Assembly: GCA_017311315.1 (NCBI GenBank) | Contig: CM029647.1 | Location: forward strand, 6,208,576 to 6,272,575 | Origin: Dendrocalamus latiflorus | Lineage: Eukaryota; Streptophyta; Magnoliopsida; Poales; Poaceae | Direction: 5' to 3' | Length of the DNA stretch: 64,000 nucleotides | In this document: in pieces, positions 9,989-20,399 of the stretch | How the letters are laid out: each line of letters begins with the position of its first letter | Position numbering within the stretch: the first letter of the stretch is position 1 | Made by a program: the position numbers and the translations under genes | Notes under the pieces: generated by a model | Seen by the model: the letters and a program-made list of their open reading frames with translations, nothing else | Told to the model about the DNA's origin: nothing | Database searches by the model: none

Positions 9989-12322
9989 TCATGTCGATCT
10001 TCTTCCTTGATCACTTTGACGTTCTCCTGCTTCTGCTTCTTCCTTGACCGGGCTTTCTGGGCTGGAGCACCTGCTCCCACAGCTTTTGCTCTGGTCGTTT
10101 CCTTCCTGCTCACATTTTCTCCACCAGCAACTCGTTTCACTGTTGTGTGGTCTTGCTTTCGACCATCGTCCTTCACGCCATGCTTTCTCCTGCCACCTCG
10201 GAATCCAAACTCCAGGCTTTTGACTGCCTTCTTTTGGTCTTGTGGGAGCTCCTCCTGAGCTTCTGATTTCCACAACCTTGCTTACTTCATGTGATCTACG
10301 CTGACCACTCAAGCTCTTGTTGCTTCGACCTTCCTTTGCACCAGTTGCACCTGGTACGACTTCACCTTGCTTTCCTCCATCTGCATGCGAGTAAGCACCT
10401 CCTATGTCGTTTGCTACGACTTCGCCTGCTGTGTGTGGTCGATGTTGACCACCTGGGCCACCCCTTCTCTTCTCGGCTGCGGTTGCTACATGTGGTCCGT
10501 GTCGACCACTGTTTACTTCATGCGACCAGTGTCGACCACTCGGGCCGATGCTTCGACCATCCAGGCCGATCCTGGGACCTGTGCGTGCAAGTAGTCGTTC
10601 GAAGTTGACTACTCGTGCACTGCTGGTTTGCTGCGGTCGTAATGTGTTTCGACCACGTTCAAACCTTGTTTGCCATGGTCGATTGCCCTCTCGACCACGT
10701 TCGATCATCGTTTGCCGTAGTCGATTGTCCTCTCGACCACGTCCAATCACTTCAGCCGACTTGTTCGTTACGACTACAGGTTCTTTTCTGCTGTCTGTCA
10801 CGACTTGCTTCTCTCCCGACTTGCTTGTTACGACTTCAGGCTGGCCTTCGACTACTAGTAGATGAAGTCGTTCACATTCTGGTTCCTCCAGAACCCTTTG
10901 CATGCCATCTGGTTTCCAGATTTTCAATGGTAGCTTGTACAACCGATTTGCTGACTTTTGCACCTTCATTAGCAGCCGCTCTCTGTTGTTGAAAACTCTC
11001 AGGTGATTATCTTTGAGCTCGATCCGGCAACCTTCTTCGGTCATTTGTCCAAGACTTATGACATTGCTGCAAAGACTTGGTATGTAATATACATCTGACA
11101 ATGGTCTTCGACTTCCATCCTTGCATTTCAACAGAATTGTCCCCTTTCCTCTGATCTGCACGGTTGAGCCGTCTCCAAACTTCACTTTGCCGAGTACTTT
11201 CTCATCTAGCTCATGAAACATTGAATATGTTCCTGTCATATGATTGCTAGCTCCATTGTCGAGGTACCAATCTGACTGTTCCTGAGACTCCTCTCCCTTC
11301 TCCATCAAACTAGGAAACACCTTCCCTTCGTTCAGTAGCACCATTGTCGGTTCTTCAACAGTGCAGTGCGACAACAGTAGCGTTGGTTCTGTGAGTTCAG
11401 AGGTTTGAGCCATGTTGACTTCTTCGACTTTCTTCTTGCTCCTGCATTTTGCAGCATAGTGCCCATACTTCTTGCAGATATGGCACTGAATGTGGCTTCG
11501 ACATTCGGCAGCATAATGGCCGAATTTTTCACACTCGAAACATTGAATGTGAGACTTATCTTGAAATCTTCCACCTCGACCAGTTCCACGACCACCTCTT
11601 CCTCCTCTTCCGGACTGAAATCCACGACCTTGCTGGTCATATGAGTCTGTCTGGTCTGGATTGTCTTGATTCCTCGTGTCCTCCTTAGCGAGCAACATTT
11701 GTTGGTTGTAGGACCCTTGTCCTTCGTTGTCGGCTTGGTAACTTTTTAGGAGCTGCTCGTGTGCTTTGAGCGCCCCAGTCACCTCCTCAATCTTCATCTT
11801 CGAGAGGTCTTGTGAGTACGTGATCGTAGTTACGACAGGGAGAAACTTCTCCGGCAGTACTCGTAGATACTTCTTCACCGCCACCTCATCTTTCAAGTCG
11901 TCGCCGAGAGATTTGATCTCGTTTATGACTTCATTAAACTTCCCAGAGAATTCTTCCACTGTCTGGTCTCTTCCCATCTTCAATGATTCAAACTCACTCC
12001 TCAATGTTTGAAGTCGAACTTCCTTCACTCGATCTACTCCTTGGTGCATTATCTGCAGAGTAGTCCAGACGTCTTTCGCCGTCTCCTTACCGACCAGCTG
12101 TCGCATCATCGAGTCGGGCACAGCTTGATAGATCGCTGCCATCGCCATCTTGTCGAGACGATCATCGAGGACCTTGTCCTTCTCCTTCGGTTCAACCGCA
12201 CCACAGACTCCCTGTGCGATCATGTTGACCTTCATCTTCATCGCCCAGATCGGGTAATTATCCGAACTGAGGATCGGGTACTGCAGCGACACGCTTTCCT
12301 TCATCTTTGAAGCCTCCGCCAT
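9989..12322 (-). CDS. R1 Gag-protease polyprotein with long repetitive C-terminal tail (777 aa)
   Basis: The ATG at 12322 lies just inside the primer binding site. Residues about 10-195 form the copia Gag core (DUF4219/UBN2-type: YPIWAMKMK, AIYQAVP, RVKEVRLQTLRSEFESLKM). A Gly/Arg/Gln-rich linker (about 200-255) leads to two CCHC zinc knuckles in tandem, CFECEKFGHYAAEC and CHICKKYGHYAAKC (about 261-293). The aspartic-protease motif WYLDNGASNHMTG is near 352-364, followed by a gag-pre-integrase-like block (about 408-470). From about residue 486 to 777 there is no pol. Instead there is a charged, Arg/Gly/Ser-rich tail with repeats such as ERGRE-NR--QT. The known role of Gag is to form the particle and package RNA; the protease should process it. 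The tail's function is unknown. Confidence 0.9.
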   Translation of the reverse strand: MAEASKMKESVSLQYPILSSDNYPIWAMKMKVNMIAQGVCGAVEPKEKDKVLDDRLDKMAMAAIYQAVPDSMMRQLVGKETAKDVWTTLQIMHQGVDRVKEVRLQTLRSEFESLKMGRDQTVEEFSGKFNEVINEIKSLGDDLKDEVAVKKYLRVLPEKFLPVVTTITYSQDLSKMKIEEVTGALKAHEQLLKSYQADNEGQGSYNQQMLLAKEDTRNQDNPDQTDSYDQQGRGFQSGRGGRGGRGTGRGGRFQDKSHIQCFECEKFGHYAAECRSHIQCHICKKYGHYAAKCRSKKKVEEVNMAQTSELTEPTLLLSHCTVEEPTMVLLNEGKVFPSLMEKGEESQEQSDWYLDNGASNHMTGTYSMFHELDEKVLGKVKFGDGSTVQIRGKGTILLKCKDGSRRPLSDVYYIPSLCSNVISLGQMTEEGCRIELKDNHLRVFNNRERLLMKVQKSANRLYKLPLKIWKPDGMQRVLEEPECERLHLLVVEGQPEVVTSKSGEKQVVTDSRKEPVVVTNKSAEVIGRGREDNRLRQTMIERGREGNRPWQTRFERGRNTLRPQQTSSARVVNFERLLARTGPRIGLDGRSIGPSGRHWSHEVNSGRHGPHVATAAEKRRGGPGGQHRPHTAGEVVANDIGGAYSHADGGKQGEVVPGATGAKEGRSNKSLSGQRRSHEVSKVVEIRSSGGAPTRPKEGSQKPGVWIPRWQEKAWREGRWSKARPHNSETSCWWRKCEQEGNDQSKSCGSRCSSPESPVKEEAEAGERQSDQGRRST

Positions 12323-12333
12323 GGTTCACCGAG

Positions 12334-12345
12334 GCTCTGATACCA
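12334..12345 (-). other. R1 primer binding site
   Basis: TGGTATCAGAGC on the minus strand starts 2 bases inside the 5' LTR and matches the 3' end of plant initiator tRNA-Met. Confidence 0.92.
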
Positions 12346-12347
12346 AC

Positions 12348-13199
12348 TGTTGTAAGGGGGTCTCACGACCTCTCAGGATCTTCCACGACCGGTTAGGGTC
12401 GTTTACGACCGGTGAGGATTGAGTACGACCAGTTCTGGATGCTTACGACCAGTTCCGATCGCTTCAAACTCTTCCGATCACTTTTTCAATGTGATCGTAA
12501 ATTTACTGTAGCAATTTACGACCGCTCCGCAATATCGCTGCCGCTGCCTTCCTTCAGCCGCTCGAGATACAGTGATCGCAACCTTCTACGATCACGCAGT
12601 GATACTGGCGATCACTGTTTACCGTAGTCGAACACCCGTACGACCACGTTCACTTCCTTCAACGTGGTCGGAGTCGCTTCCGACCACGTACTGGTCTTCT
12701 CGGCGTAGTCGTAACTCCCTACGACCACCTTCAACTCCTTACGACCACCTTCACCGTGGTCGCAGCCTTTCCTGCGTAGTCGAAGAATTACTGTTACCTT
12801 TGCCGTGATCGTAGCGCCTCTCGATCACGCCCGCAGGAACTTCGCCGTGGTCGTAACTCCTCCCGATCACGCTTGCGGTGATCGTGAGTCCTTCCGACCA
12901 CGCCTTGCACAATCACACGACAAAACAATGCTTTGTGTGTTTCCCTCTTTTTGGTATTTTCTCAATGGCTTGGTGTATCTTGGTTACATGACTACCTCTC
13001 CTTATATACCCGGTTCTACGACTTTAGCACGGGTTCGACTACGATTACAATTCCGACTCCGATACGACTTCTAATTCGACTTTGATACGACCTCGTCTAG
13101 AACTCGGTCTCAATCTTCGACTCCTGATTTCTCCTCCGTCTTGACTTCGATTACTTCCGAACTTTGTATGCGTCTTCTAAAACAAGATTATTTCCAACA
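12348..13199 (-). repeat. R1 5' LTR
   Basis: This is the upstream LTR in element orientation, 852 bp, near-identical to 9105-9956. A TATA-like tatatacccgg near 13002-13013 on plus should be read in the other orientation, so the promoter position is not assigned. Confidence 0.92.
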
Positions 13200-13345
13200 A
13201 TAATAACAAATGACACTTCATTAAAATATATTTACTACGGATGGCAATAACCTGTTGTGATAAAAAAATATGTAATAACGACAGTACAAACATAACAGTA
13301 ATGCACGCAAAGTAACATACATTCATTTCAAATAAATATGTACAA

Positions 13346-14280
13346 TTTGTGCTAGCTGTCGTAAAAAATGCACGAATATAATAAATTGCACTTCAAAAAA
13401 AAATGTATAAAAGCTTAAAATGTATTAAACGGGAATGCATAAAAATATACTGTAACTTGTAGCGCGTTTATCCAATAGCGAGCATTACATACTGCAAATT
13501 AGAAAATACACCATATTAGCAACTTTAATGCTAACAAAATAGTTAACATAACAATTAAACACATATCAACCATGAACGAGTGAATCAGGAGCTGCGCGCT
13601 TGCACGTTAAATAGCTGCGCGAAGGAGGCAACGAATGACGTTGACGAAATGCGATACGACGTAAAACTTGAATAATCACAAAACGACAGAAACAACGCAC
13701 GGCCTGCGTGTACAAAAGCTCGGCCGAAAGTACCAAGTGCATGCATGTGTGCACATGGCACGGTTGGTGGGCGTGCCACATTCCTGGCGCACTTGGTGCC
13801 GGTGGCCGTGCCAGCTAGCTGCGCCATCTCCTCGGCCAGGACCACTTTTGCAAAAACAAGGTCCATGAGACCATTTTAGCGTAAACTAGTCTCAAGGGGC
13901 CAAAAAAAATTTTCCCATCAGAAGTCATCGTTGTTCAATAAAAATGCACTTTTCCTCAAAGAACCTTCAGACATGCATGCGCTGTTTCATTGTGTGACCC
14001 TAGAGTTTATTTGCGTCGAAGAACCTTCATAAATGCATGTGTTTTTTCCCCTTGTGTGACCCTAGTTTAGTTTATTTGCGGTTAAAGCCAGCGTCCAAAG
14101 TGCAAAATGTTTGGGCATATACAAGTTTATGTTTAATTTGCACTTAAAAGTTACCCTTAACCCAACCATGGTTGGAGCTCGGACGACGATTTATCTTGTC
14201 CATTCATTTTATATTCAACATTTCAACGTACCTTTTCTTTCAAGGTAATTAATCTCGCGTTAGGAAAGCCCAAAATGCTT
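13346..14280. other. intergenic, no gene; short tandem duplication at 13957-14080
   Basis: No supported coding region is present. Two adjacent copies of a unit of about 60 bp (GAACCTTCA...TGTGTGACCCTAG...TTTATTTGCG) lie at about 13957-14017 and 14018-14080. Confidence 0.45.
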
Positions 14281-14429
14281 TATGTATGAGCGTTAGATCG
14301 GAAACAAATGGGCCAGATGCAAGCCTCTCCCATGGCAATAGACACTCGTGCGCAAGCTAGCAAAGATTAAACAGAGTTGACGTCTTGAGGGATACGTACG
14401 CACGCAGCTAAAGCTCCATCAACTTAAAA

Positions 14430-14695
14430 GACCCGCTTATTTCAGTTTAAACTTCTAATTTATTTTTTATTATTTTTAAATTTTATTTTTTCTGACTTTT
14501 TTGCTGGATCTTTTTTCCTGTATTCGTTTGTATTGTCTATAATGGGTTAATATGTTTTTTCATTTTTAATTTTATTAAATTTAATTACACTAAATAAGTC
14601 ACTATCAGCTACATTGTAATTTCAGTCAGGTACGGTGTAATTTCAGTTATAAACTAACTTATTTCAGCTCAACCGAACTACACCTTAAGCTAACG
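14430..14695. mobile_element. MITE-like AT-rich element, family 1
   Basis: It starts near a cttatttcag motif and ends near its inverted form. Its interior (a TTTTTTCC..GTATT..GTTTRYATT stretch, then GGGTTAATATGTTTTTTC) is shared with 57538-57800. No clear target duplication was found. Confidence 0.45.
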
Positions 14696-15187
14696 AATCC
14701 CAACTCACTGCTAGCTTTATGTTCACTTCATTGTATTGCCACGTGGTCGCGCTGCAGAGTAGAGGAAGATGGGGAGGAGACTTTCACAGGACCATGCATG
14801 AAACTACTTCGCATGTCGTAAGCAGGAGCATCTCCCTCCTCAACTGTTTATATAAATAGTACTGTAGCCATTTTTTTTTACAAAATTTGCCCGTTAAACA
14901 CCCGTTTTATAAATGTATTCTCCTCTTTGGACCTACTGAGCTCAGCAAATATGTACCGAGCTAGAGGAGCTCTGCAGGTCACCGGTGGGTTGCACTGTAT
15001 TGCTTAATTAGTGCTAATTATGTTTAATTAGCGCTAATTATGATTTTTAATCAGTGTTAATCATAGCTATTAATTACCTGCCGCCGAGAGGATGCTCGGT
15101 AGATCCTGCTATCGAGAGGAGCTGGATTTAAAAAACAACGTCAAAACACCAAATTTTTTTTAAAAAAAACAACGGTGCCATCTATAT

Positions 15188-16020
15188 GGACACTGTTGGA
15201 CCCGTAAACAATTAAATTTCCCGTTTTGGCCCCCTTTTGAAAAAAATTCCAAAAGTGGACCTCTCCCGACCGCGCGTCTCCATGCTGCCGCCACCTGTCC
15301 CGGTCGTGCGGTCTGGCACCGCACGACTGGGGTCGTGCGGTACCAGACCGCACGACCACGCTGCCTCGTCGCCCGACCGCGCCTCTGCTGCCCCGAGCGC
15401 ACGATCGTCCCGCCGAGCGCACGACCACCATCGCCGACCGCACGATCGAACGGGCGAGCGCACGACTGCTTCGCCGACCGCGTGACTTAAAAAACCAGCT
15501 CGCGAAGGAATTCACATACGTGCAGTGCAGTGACCGCGTGACTTAAAACCGGCCCCCGTTATATGTCTTTTTATCAGCTTTTCTTTCACTTTGCTTTTGA
15601 GATATCACACAGAAATATTCCTGCACCCATGAACAGTGAACAGTGAACTTTCTCATGAGCAATTCACATACGTGCAGTGCAGTGAACTCGCTCTCTCCGC
15701 TGATAATTGCCGCTACAGTTCAGCTCCTCCTTCGCGCGCTGGTTTTTTAAGTCACGCGGTCGGCGAAGCAGTTGTGCGCTCGCCCGTTCGATCGTGCGGT
15801 CGGCGATGGCGGTTGTGCGCTCGGCGGGACGATCGTGTGCTCGGGACAGCAGAGGCGCGGTCGGGCGACGAGGCAGCGTGGTCGCGCGGTGCCAGACCGC
15901 ACGATCGGGACAGGTGGCGGCAGCACGGAGACGCGCGGTCGGGAGAGGTCCACTTTTGGAATTTTTTTCAAAAGGAGGCCAAAACGGGAAATGTAATTGT
16001 TTACGGGTCCAACAGTGTCC
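15188..16020. mobile_element. GC-rich foldback element (long inverted repeat)
   Basis: The arms 15188-15508 and 15729-16020 are inverted copies of each other and enclose a spacer of about 220 bp. The outer ends read GGACACTGTTGGACCCGTAAAC and its reverse complement. The arms are rich in GACCGCACGA/TCGTGCGGTC motifs. The left arm carries an extra small duplication near 15310-15350. A direct repeat of about 25 bp (ATTCACATACGTGCAGTGC...) lies at about 15510 and 15662. Open frames in the arms mirror each other and are not taken as genes. No target duplication could be fixed. Confidence 0.85.
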
Positions 16021-16567
16021 AGATTTCAACAATTGCTCCAGATCGGTCTGACCGTCTGACTAGGCTAGAACCACATTTTCGCAAAGATCGATAGGCCTCC
16101 CCTAGCTGCCATTTTGACAGTGTGTAGCGACATGCGAACATTATTAACATGCACTTGCACAAACATTAGTGTGGTAGATGGGATAGATGATATAGATGAT
16201 CACGTCGATAGGTACATTAATATTAGCATTCTTAAGCCAGAAGTACGTAGCAGATACTGTCCATAACCAAATTTTACTTGATCCACAATTCCACGTATAT
16301 GTTTTTGTCGACCATCAAATGGTCCATCTTACTAATTGCGTTCGTAAAAATGCTAAATCTCTCCGAAGGATTTAGAAGGGGATGCTGCGGTCAAAAGATC
16401 TCTATTGATTCTCTAGAATGTCTATCTTTCATTTCTTGTTAGACTTTAAATAGCGCCGAAGAGATGTTGATTGTCCGTGTGAATAGGAGCCTTGCCGATT
16501 CCTCATGGTCGAGCGAACGATTGCTGTTAGCGAGAGAAACTTAACAAGAACTATTCTTAGTTATTGT

Positions 16568-18867
16568 TGTTAGCTTTAATCTTGACTTAAGAGTCCTAGC
16601 GTAATTGAGTTCGCTTTCGTCTGTAATTCAAGTTGAAGTAGTGTCCAATTCGAAGTCCTAGTCGTGTGCTATTAGGAGTTATACGCATATAAATTGAGAT
16701 GCTTGTAACCAGTTTATGCATTGCAAGATTTGCGAGAAATAAAAAGGATAATTTAGGGCAAATTTCGTAACAACTGGTATCAGAGCCAAACCTAGTTTTC
16801 TCTAGCCGCTGCCCCCGGGAGGAGCAATCTCCACTCCCGGGGGCGGCCACCGTTGATCTCGGCCGTCATCGCTCAAGGGCCTCTTCCGCTGGCTCCTCTG
16901 ATTGCCGGATCGCGCCCTGGAGTGAAGAATCCGGCCGACCATTGAAGAAGCCAGAAGAGGCGCCGTCGTCGCCCGAGTCCCGCCGACATCGCCGCCGCTG
17001 CTGAAGAGAGAAAGGAGGAGACCGGATCCGGCCGCCACCTCCGTCGCCGAGCACGGATCCCCACCAGTGCCACCGCGCCTGAGGCGCCCACCGTCGCCAA
17101 CCCCAGATCCGCCGAGGCCGCCGCCGCCACCGGCCGTCCTTGAGAAGCCGCCGCCACCATCTGTGCCGAAGGGGGAGCGGCCGGGGAGGCGTAGGCGCGA
17201 GGCGAAGAGGCGGAGGCGCTGCCCGGGGGGAGAGGCCGCTGAGTGTCTGTGCGTGCGGCTGAAAAGATGACCAAGATGGGGGGAAACCAAAACTGGATGC
17301 AGGCGAGGAGAAGACATTGGGGAGCACCAAAAGGAAGACTAAGCGTGTGTTTGGTTCAGAGTCATGGTGTGTTTGGAGGAAAGAAGACCAACAGAAAAAG
17401 GCCCGTGGAGTTTTTTCTCAGGCGGTATCACTCGGAAGAAAGGAACCCGAGCCGAATAAGCAAAGAAGACTCCGAGACGAACTATTTTTTGGTCCTCCCG
17501 TCTCCGAGATTAAATCAGCCAAAGTGCCAAAATAAAAGGGACTTCAGAGCCAGAACCCAAACGTAGAGAGCAGCAAAAGCAGGTCCAAACAAGAGCAAGA
17601 GCAAAATTTAAGGAAAAAAGAAAAAGGAAAACATTAATTTTTTCCTTCCGTTTCTCTCCGTCCAAGAGCCTTCAAAGTAGCCGGAGTTTTTTGATCCGTG
17701 CCCAAGATCATGTCGCGTGATTCGGGAAGCGGTCTCGACGGCAACGAGGCATCATCCGGTACGATGGCGGAGGAGAGTTCCGCTATCTCGCTGCATTATC
17801 CGATGCTCACGACGAGCAATTATGCAGCATGGGCAATCAAGATGAAGGTTTACATGAAGGCTCAAGGAGTGTGGGATGCGATCGAGAACGGCAACGTCGA
17901 TGTGTGCAAAGATCAGATGGCATTGGCGGCCATCTATCAGGGCATCCCAGAGGAGACGCTCTTCCTACTGGCCGAAAAGGAGACGGCCAAAGCCGCGTGG
18001 GAGGCGTTGAAAGCGATGCATCTTGACGCAGATCGTGTGAAGGAAGCAAAGGTACAAACTCTCAAAACCGAGTTCGAGGTGCTTCGTATGAAGGAAACGG
18101 AGTTGATCAATGACTTCGCCGTCCGGTTGACGGTCATCGTCAACAAGATACGGGCCCGTGGCGAGAAGGTGGAAGAGTTGTACGTGGTGAAGAAATTCCT
18201 TCGTACTATTCCCTCACAGTTTCTCCCAATTGCTTCAGTCATAGAGCAATTTGGAGACCTAAAGGCAATGACCATGGAGGAGGTTATCGGTCGTCTTAAG
18301 GCGTATGAGGAACGCATCCATGACACTAGCAACAAAGGTGAAGGACAGCTCTTGTTGACTCAAGCCGAGTGGGAGGCCCGATCATCGAAGCGTGAAGGCA
18401 AGAACACTTCCAGGGGTGATGGCCATGGCCGTAAAGGTCGGAGGTTTGATAAGGCAAAAGTGAGGTGTTATAACTGCAATGATTATGGACACTTTGCTTC
18501 AGAATGCCAAAAGCCGAAGACGAAGAAAGCGTTTGTTGCCGAAGCGCTCAGCGAAGATGAAGTGCTCTGAAGATGAGTTGGGTCAGGGACAGTTGAGATG
18601 TGTCGCCGTCCAAACTCAAACAAGATGGAAAGAAGTTAGAAAATCAAGATTAAGGGGGAGATTGTTAGATTTAATCTTGACTTAAGAGTCCTAGCGTAAT
18701 TGAGTTCGCTTTCGTCTGTAATTCGAGTTGAAGTAGTGTCCAATTCGAAGTCCTGGTCGTGTGCTATTAGGAGTTATAGGCATATAAATTGAGATGCTTG
18801 TAACCAGTTTATGCATTGCAAGATTTGCGAGAAATAAAGAGGATAATTTAGGGCAAATTTCGTAACA
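16568..18867 (+). mobile_element. R2: compact gag-only LTR retrotransposon, 2.3 kb
   Basis: LTRs of exactly 205 bp (16568-16772 and 18663-18867) begin TGTTA and end TAACA, and the target duplication is ATTGT (16563-16567 and 18868-18872). The primer binding site TGGTATCAGAGC is at 16775-16786 and the purine tract TAAGGGGGAGA at 18651-18661. The interior carries a Gag ORF and no pol. A GC-rich leader (16800-17560) precedes the ORF; its origin is not recognised. Confidence 0.93.
17710..18570 (+). CDS. R2 Gag protein with one zinc knuckle (286 aa)
   Basis: I chose the ATG at 17710. The protein has the copia-type Gag core (YAAWAIKMKVYMKAQGVWDAI, ALAAIYQGIPEE, RVKEAKVQTLKTEFEVLRM) and one CCHC knuckle, CYNCNDYGHFASEC, near residues 257-270. 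It ends shortly after this, without a protease or pol domain. It is related to R1 Gag but clearly distinct and lacks both the second knuckle and the long tail. By family knowledge it should form particles and bind RNA, with enzymes supplied by another element. Confidence 0.88.
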   Translation: MSRDSGSGLDGNEASSGTMAEESSAISLHYPMLTTSNYAAWAIKMKVYMKAQGVWDAIENGNVDVCKDQMALAAIYQGIPEETLFLLAEKETAKAAWEALKAMHLDADRVKEAKVQTLKTEFEVLRMKETELINDFAVRLTVIVNKIRARGEKVEELYVVKKFLRTIPSQFLPIASVIEQFGDLKAMTMEEVIGRLKAYEERIHDTSNKGEGQLLLTQAEWEARSSKREGKNTSRGDGHGRKGRRFDKAKVRCYNCNDYGHFASECQKPKTKKAFVAEALSEDEVL

Positions 18868-19379
18868 ATTGTCAGTGGGAGAGAATCTTAGGGACAATTG
18901 TAAAGTAGTTGTCGTCAGAGACGTATGGCCGAATCATCGTGCAGTTAGGAGGAAGATTAAGCACATGTTTTATCCTACCTCGTGGGAGGAGTTTGGAGGC
19001 AGAGTCGCGTATCAGTTCGTGAGACTTTCGAGTGGTGGCTGATCAGGTAAATAAACAGTGACCTTTCGACCAGGAGTACTCAGGTAATGTAGTTCACATC
19101 CACATTAGTCTGAGACCTTAATTAAATATTAAAATTATATTTAATAGATTATTTAATCCTCGTTATGTTTCTTGCCCATATAATCTAAGGCCAACACATG
19201 TACGTACCGATCATAAATACAAATCGATTGTAAGAACTTAAAATCTTGTTGCTGGTGTGTCCTCACTGAGGGAAGCAGGAGGAAGTTAAAGCTTATGTAT
19301 ATTTTCCATTTTAATGTGTCCATATGTGTCGTGATAGTGTGATACGCTCTAGATCTGTGATGTATATATACTAGCAGCA

Positions 19380-20140
19380 TAAGTGCGACGTCACGCCATG
19401 CTAGTTACCATATGAACCAAAGTAAAAGAGACAAAAATTCGTAAGAGAAGATTATTTGAAAAAGCGAGGACCTGTACGTATTTTCAAAGAAAGTGAAGTG
19501 TTTTCCGCATAAAACCAAGGACTTGTGCGTAATTTCGTGAAAACCACAAGGTGCTATCCTGCAAAAGGAGGGCCTTTAAAGAAACACGAGGACTTGTACG
19601 TAATTTCGGAGAAGTGGAGGGGTTTTTGGGGAAAAAACATAACAGGGGTCTTTTTTGCAAGAACTGAGGACCTGAAAGTGATTTCGCAAAATCCGAAGGG
19701 TTTTTTCGCAAAGAAGCTGAGGTGGAGGGCTTCCCCTGGGTGTAATATATGACTAGCAACGTAAACACGGCGGCACGCCGCTTTAGCTACCATGTGGACC
19801 GAAGTAAAAGAGACGATAATTCGCCGGGAAGTTTTTCTAAAAAATCGAGAACACGTGCGTAATTTGGAAAAACCGAAGGCCTTATTCGCAAAAAATTGAG
19901 GACGTGTAAGAACATGTATGTAATTTTGGAAAAATGTGGGGTGCTATTCTGCAAAAGGAGGGTTTTCATGGAAATACGAGGACCTATATGTAATTTCGGA
20001 GAATTGGAGGGGGCTTTGGGGGAAAACATGGCAGGTTTTTTGCAAGAATCGAGGATCTAAATGTGATTTTGTTAAATTTAAAGGACTTTTTCGCGAAGAA
20101 GCTGAGATGGCGCCGCTACTGGGGGCGCTTCCCCGGTGGT
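19380..20140. repeat. two tandem copies of a repeat of about 375 bp
   Basis: Copies at about 19380-19752 and 19753-20140 share a series of landmarks: ACCAAAGTAAAAGAGAC, CTGCAAAAGGAGGG, GTAATTTCGGAGAA, TTTTTTGCAAGAA and GCAAAGAAGCTGAG. Each copy has shorter internal repeats around GAGGACCTGTACGTAATTTCG. No gene is supported; the frames here are by-products of the repeat. Confidence 0.7.
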
Positions 20141-20399
20141 AATATAGGATGATGATTAGTAGTGAATACATATGCGATCTCTACCAACTACACACACCTA
20201 GAGAGAAGTGAATAGGCAAGTTTTGTCCGGGCAATTGTCCAAAAAAAAGAAGTTTTGTCCAGGCAGAGGCTATCCAACCGTCCCATCCATTTTAATAATG
20301 TAGCACCAATGATCTCAGCGCGATCGAGCAAACGAATGGGCTGATCGATCGATGGATCATTTCCCAAATCTGCTAGCATAAATGTGTAGTTTACTTGAT

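Larger units (their letters stand above)
9105..13199 (-). mobile_element. R1: gag-only (TR-GAG-type) LTR retrotransposon, 4.1 kb
   Basis: Two direct repeats of exactly 852 bp (9105-9956 and 12348-13199) start TGTTG and end CAACA and flank a 2.4-kb interior. The element is bordered by the 5-bp duplication ATAAT (9100-9104 and 13200-13204). In minus orientation the interior opens with a primer binding site matching initiator tRNA-Met and closes with a purine tract. It encodes one ORF of Gag and protease type. Reverse transcriptase, RNase H and integrase are absent, so it must be mobilised by copia-type partners. The LTRs differ at only a few positions by eye and the ORF is open, so the insertion is young. 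Structurally it matches the published TR-GAG class of plant elements. Confidence 0.93.

Noticed and set aside
10291..10865. Plus-strand frames of about 105 codons
   Set aside because: They are antisense to the R1 ORF tail and arise from the palindromic GGTCGA/CGACCAC motif.
12334..12345. tRNA gene
   Set aside because: The match to tRNA-Met is only the 12 bases of a retrotransposon primer site (also at 16775, 31205 and 41586), with no cloverleaf.
15141..16094. Several frames of 70-150 codons with RSGxARPHD-type repeats
   Set aside because: They are reflections of the foldback arms; the same sequence is read on both strands and has no protein family features.
16802..17330. 171- and 154-codon frames on minus
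   Set aside because: They lie antisense to the GC-rich leader of R2 and show low-complexity composition only.
19380..20140. CRISPR-like array
   Set aside because: The repeat units are about 375 bp, imperfect and without regular spacers, and this is plant nuclear DNA.
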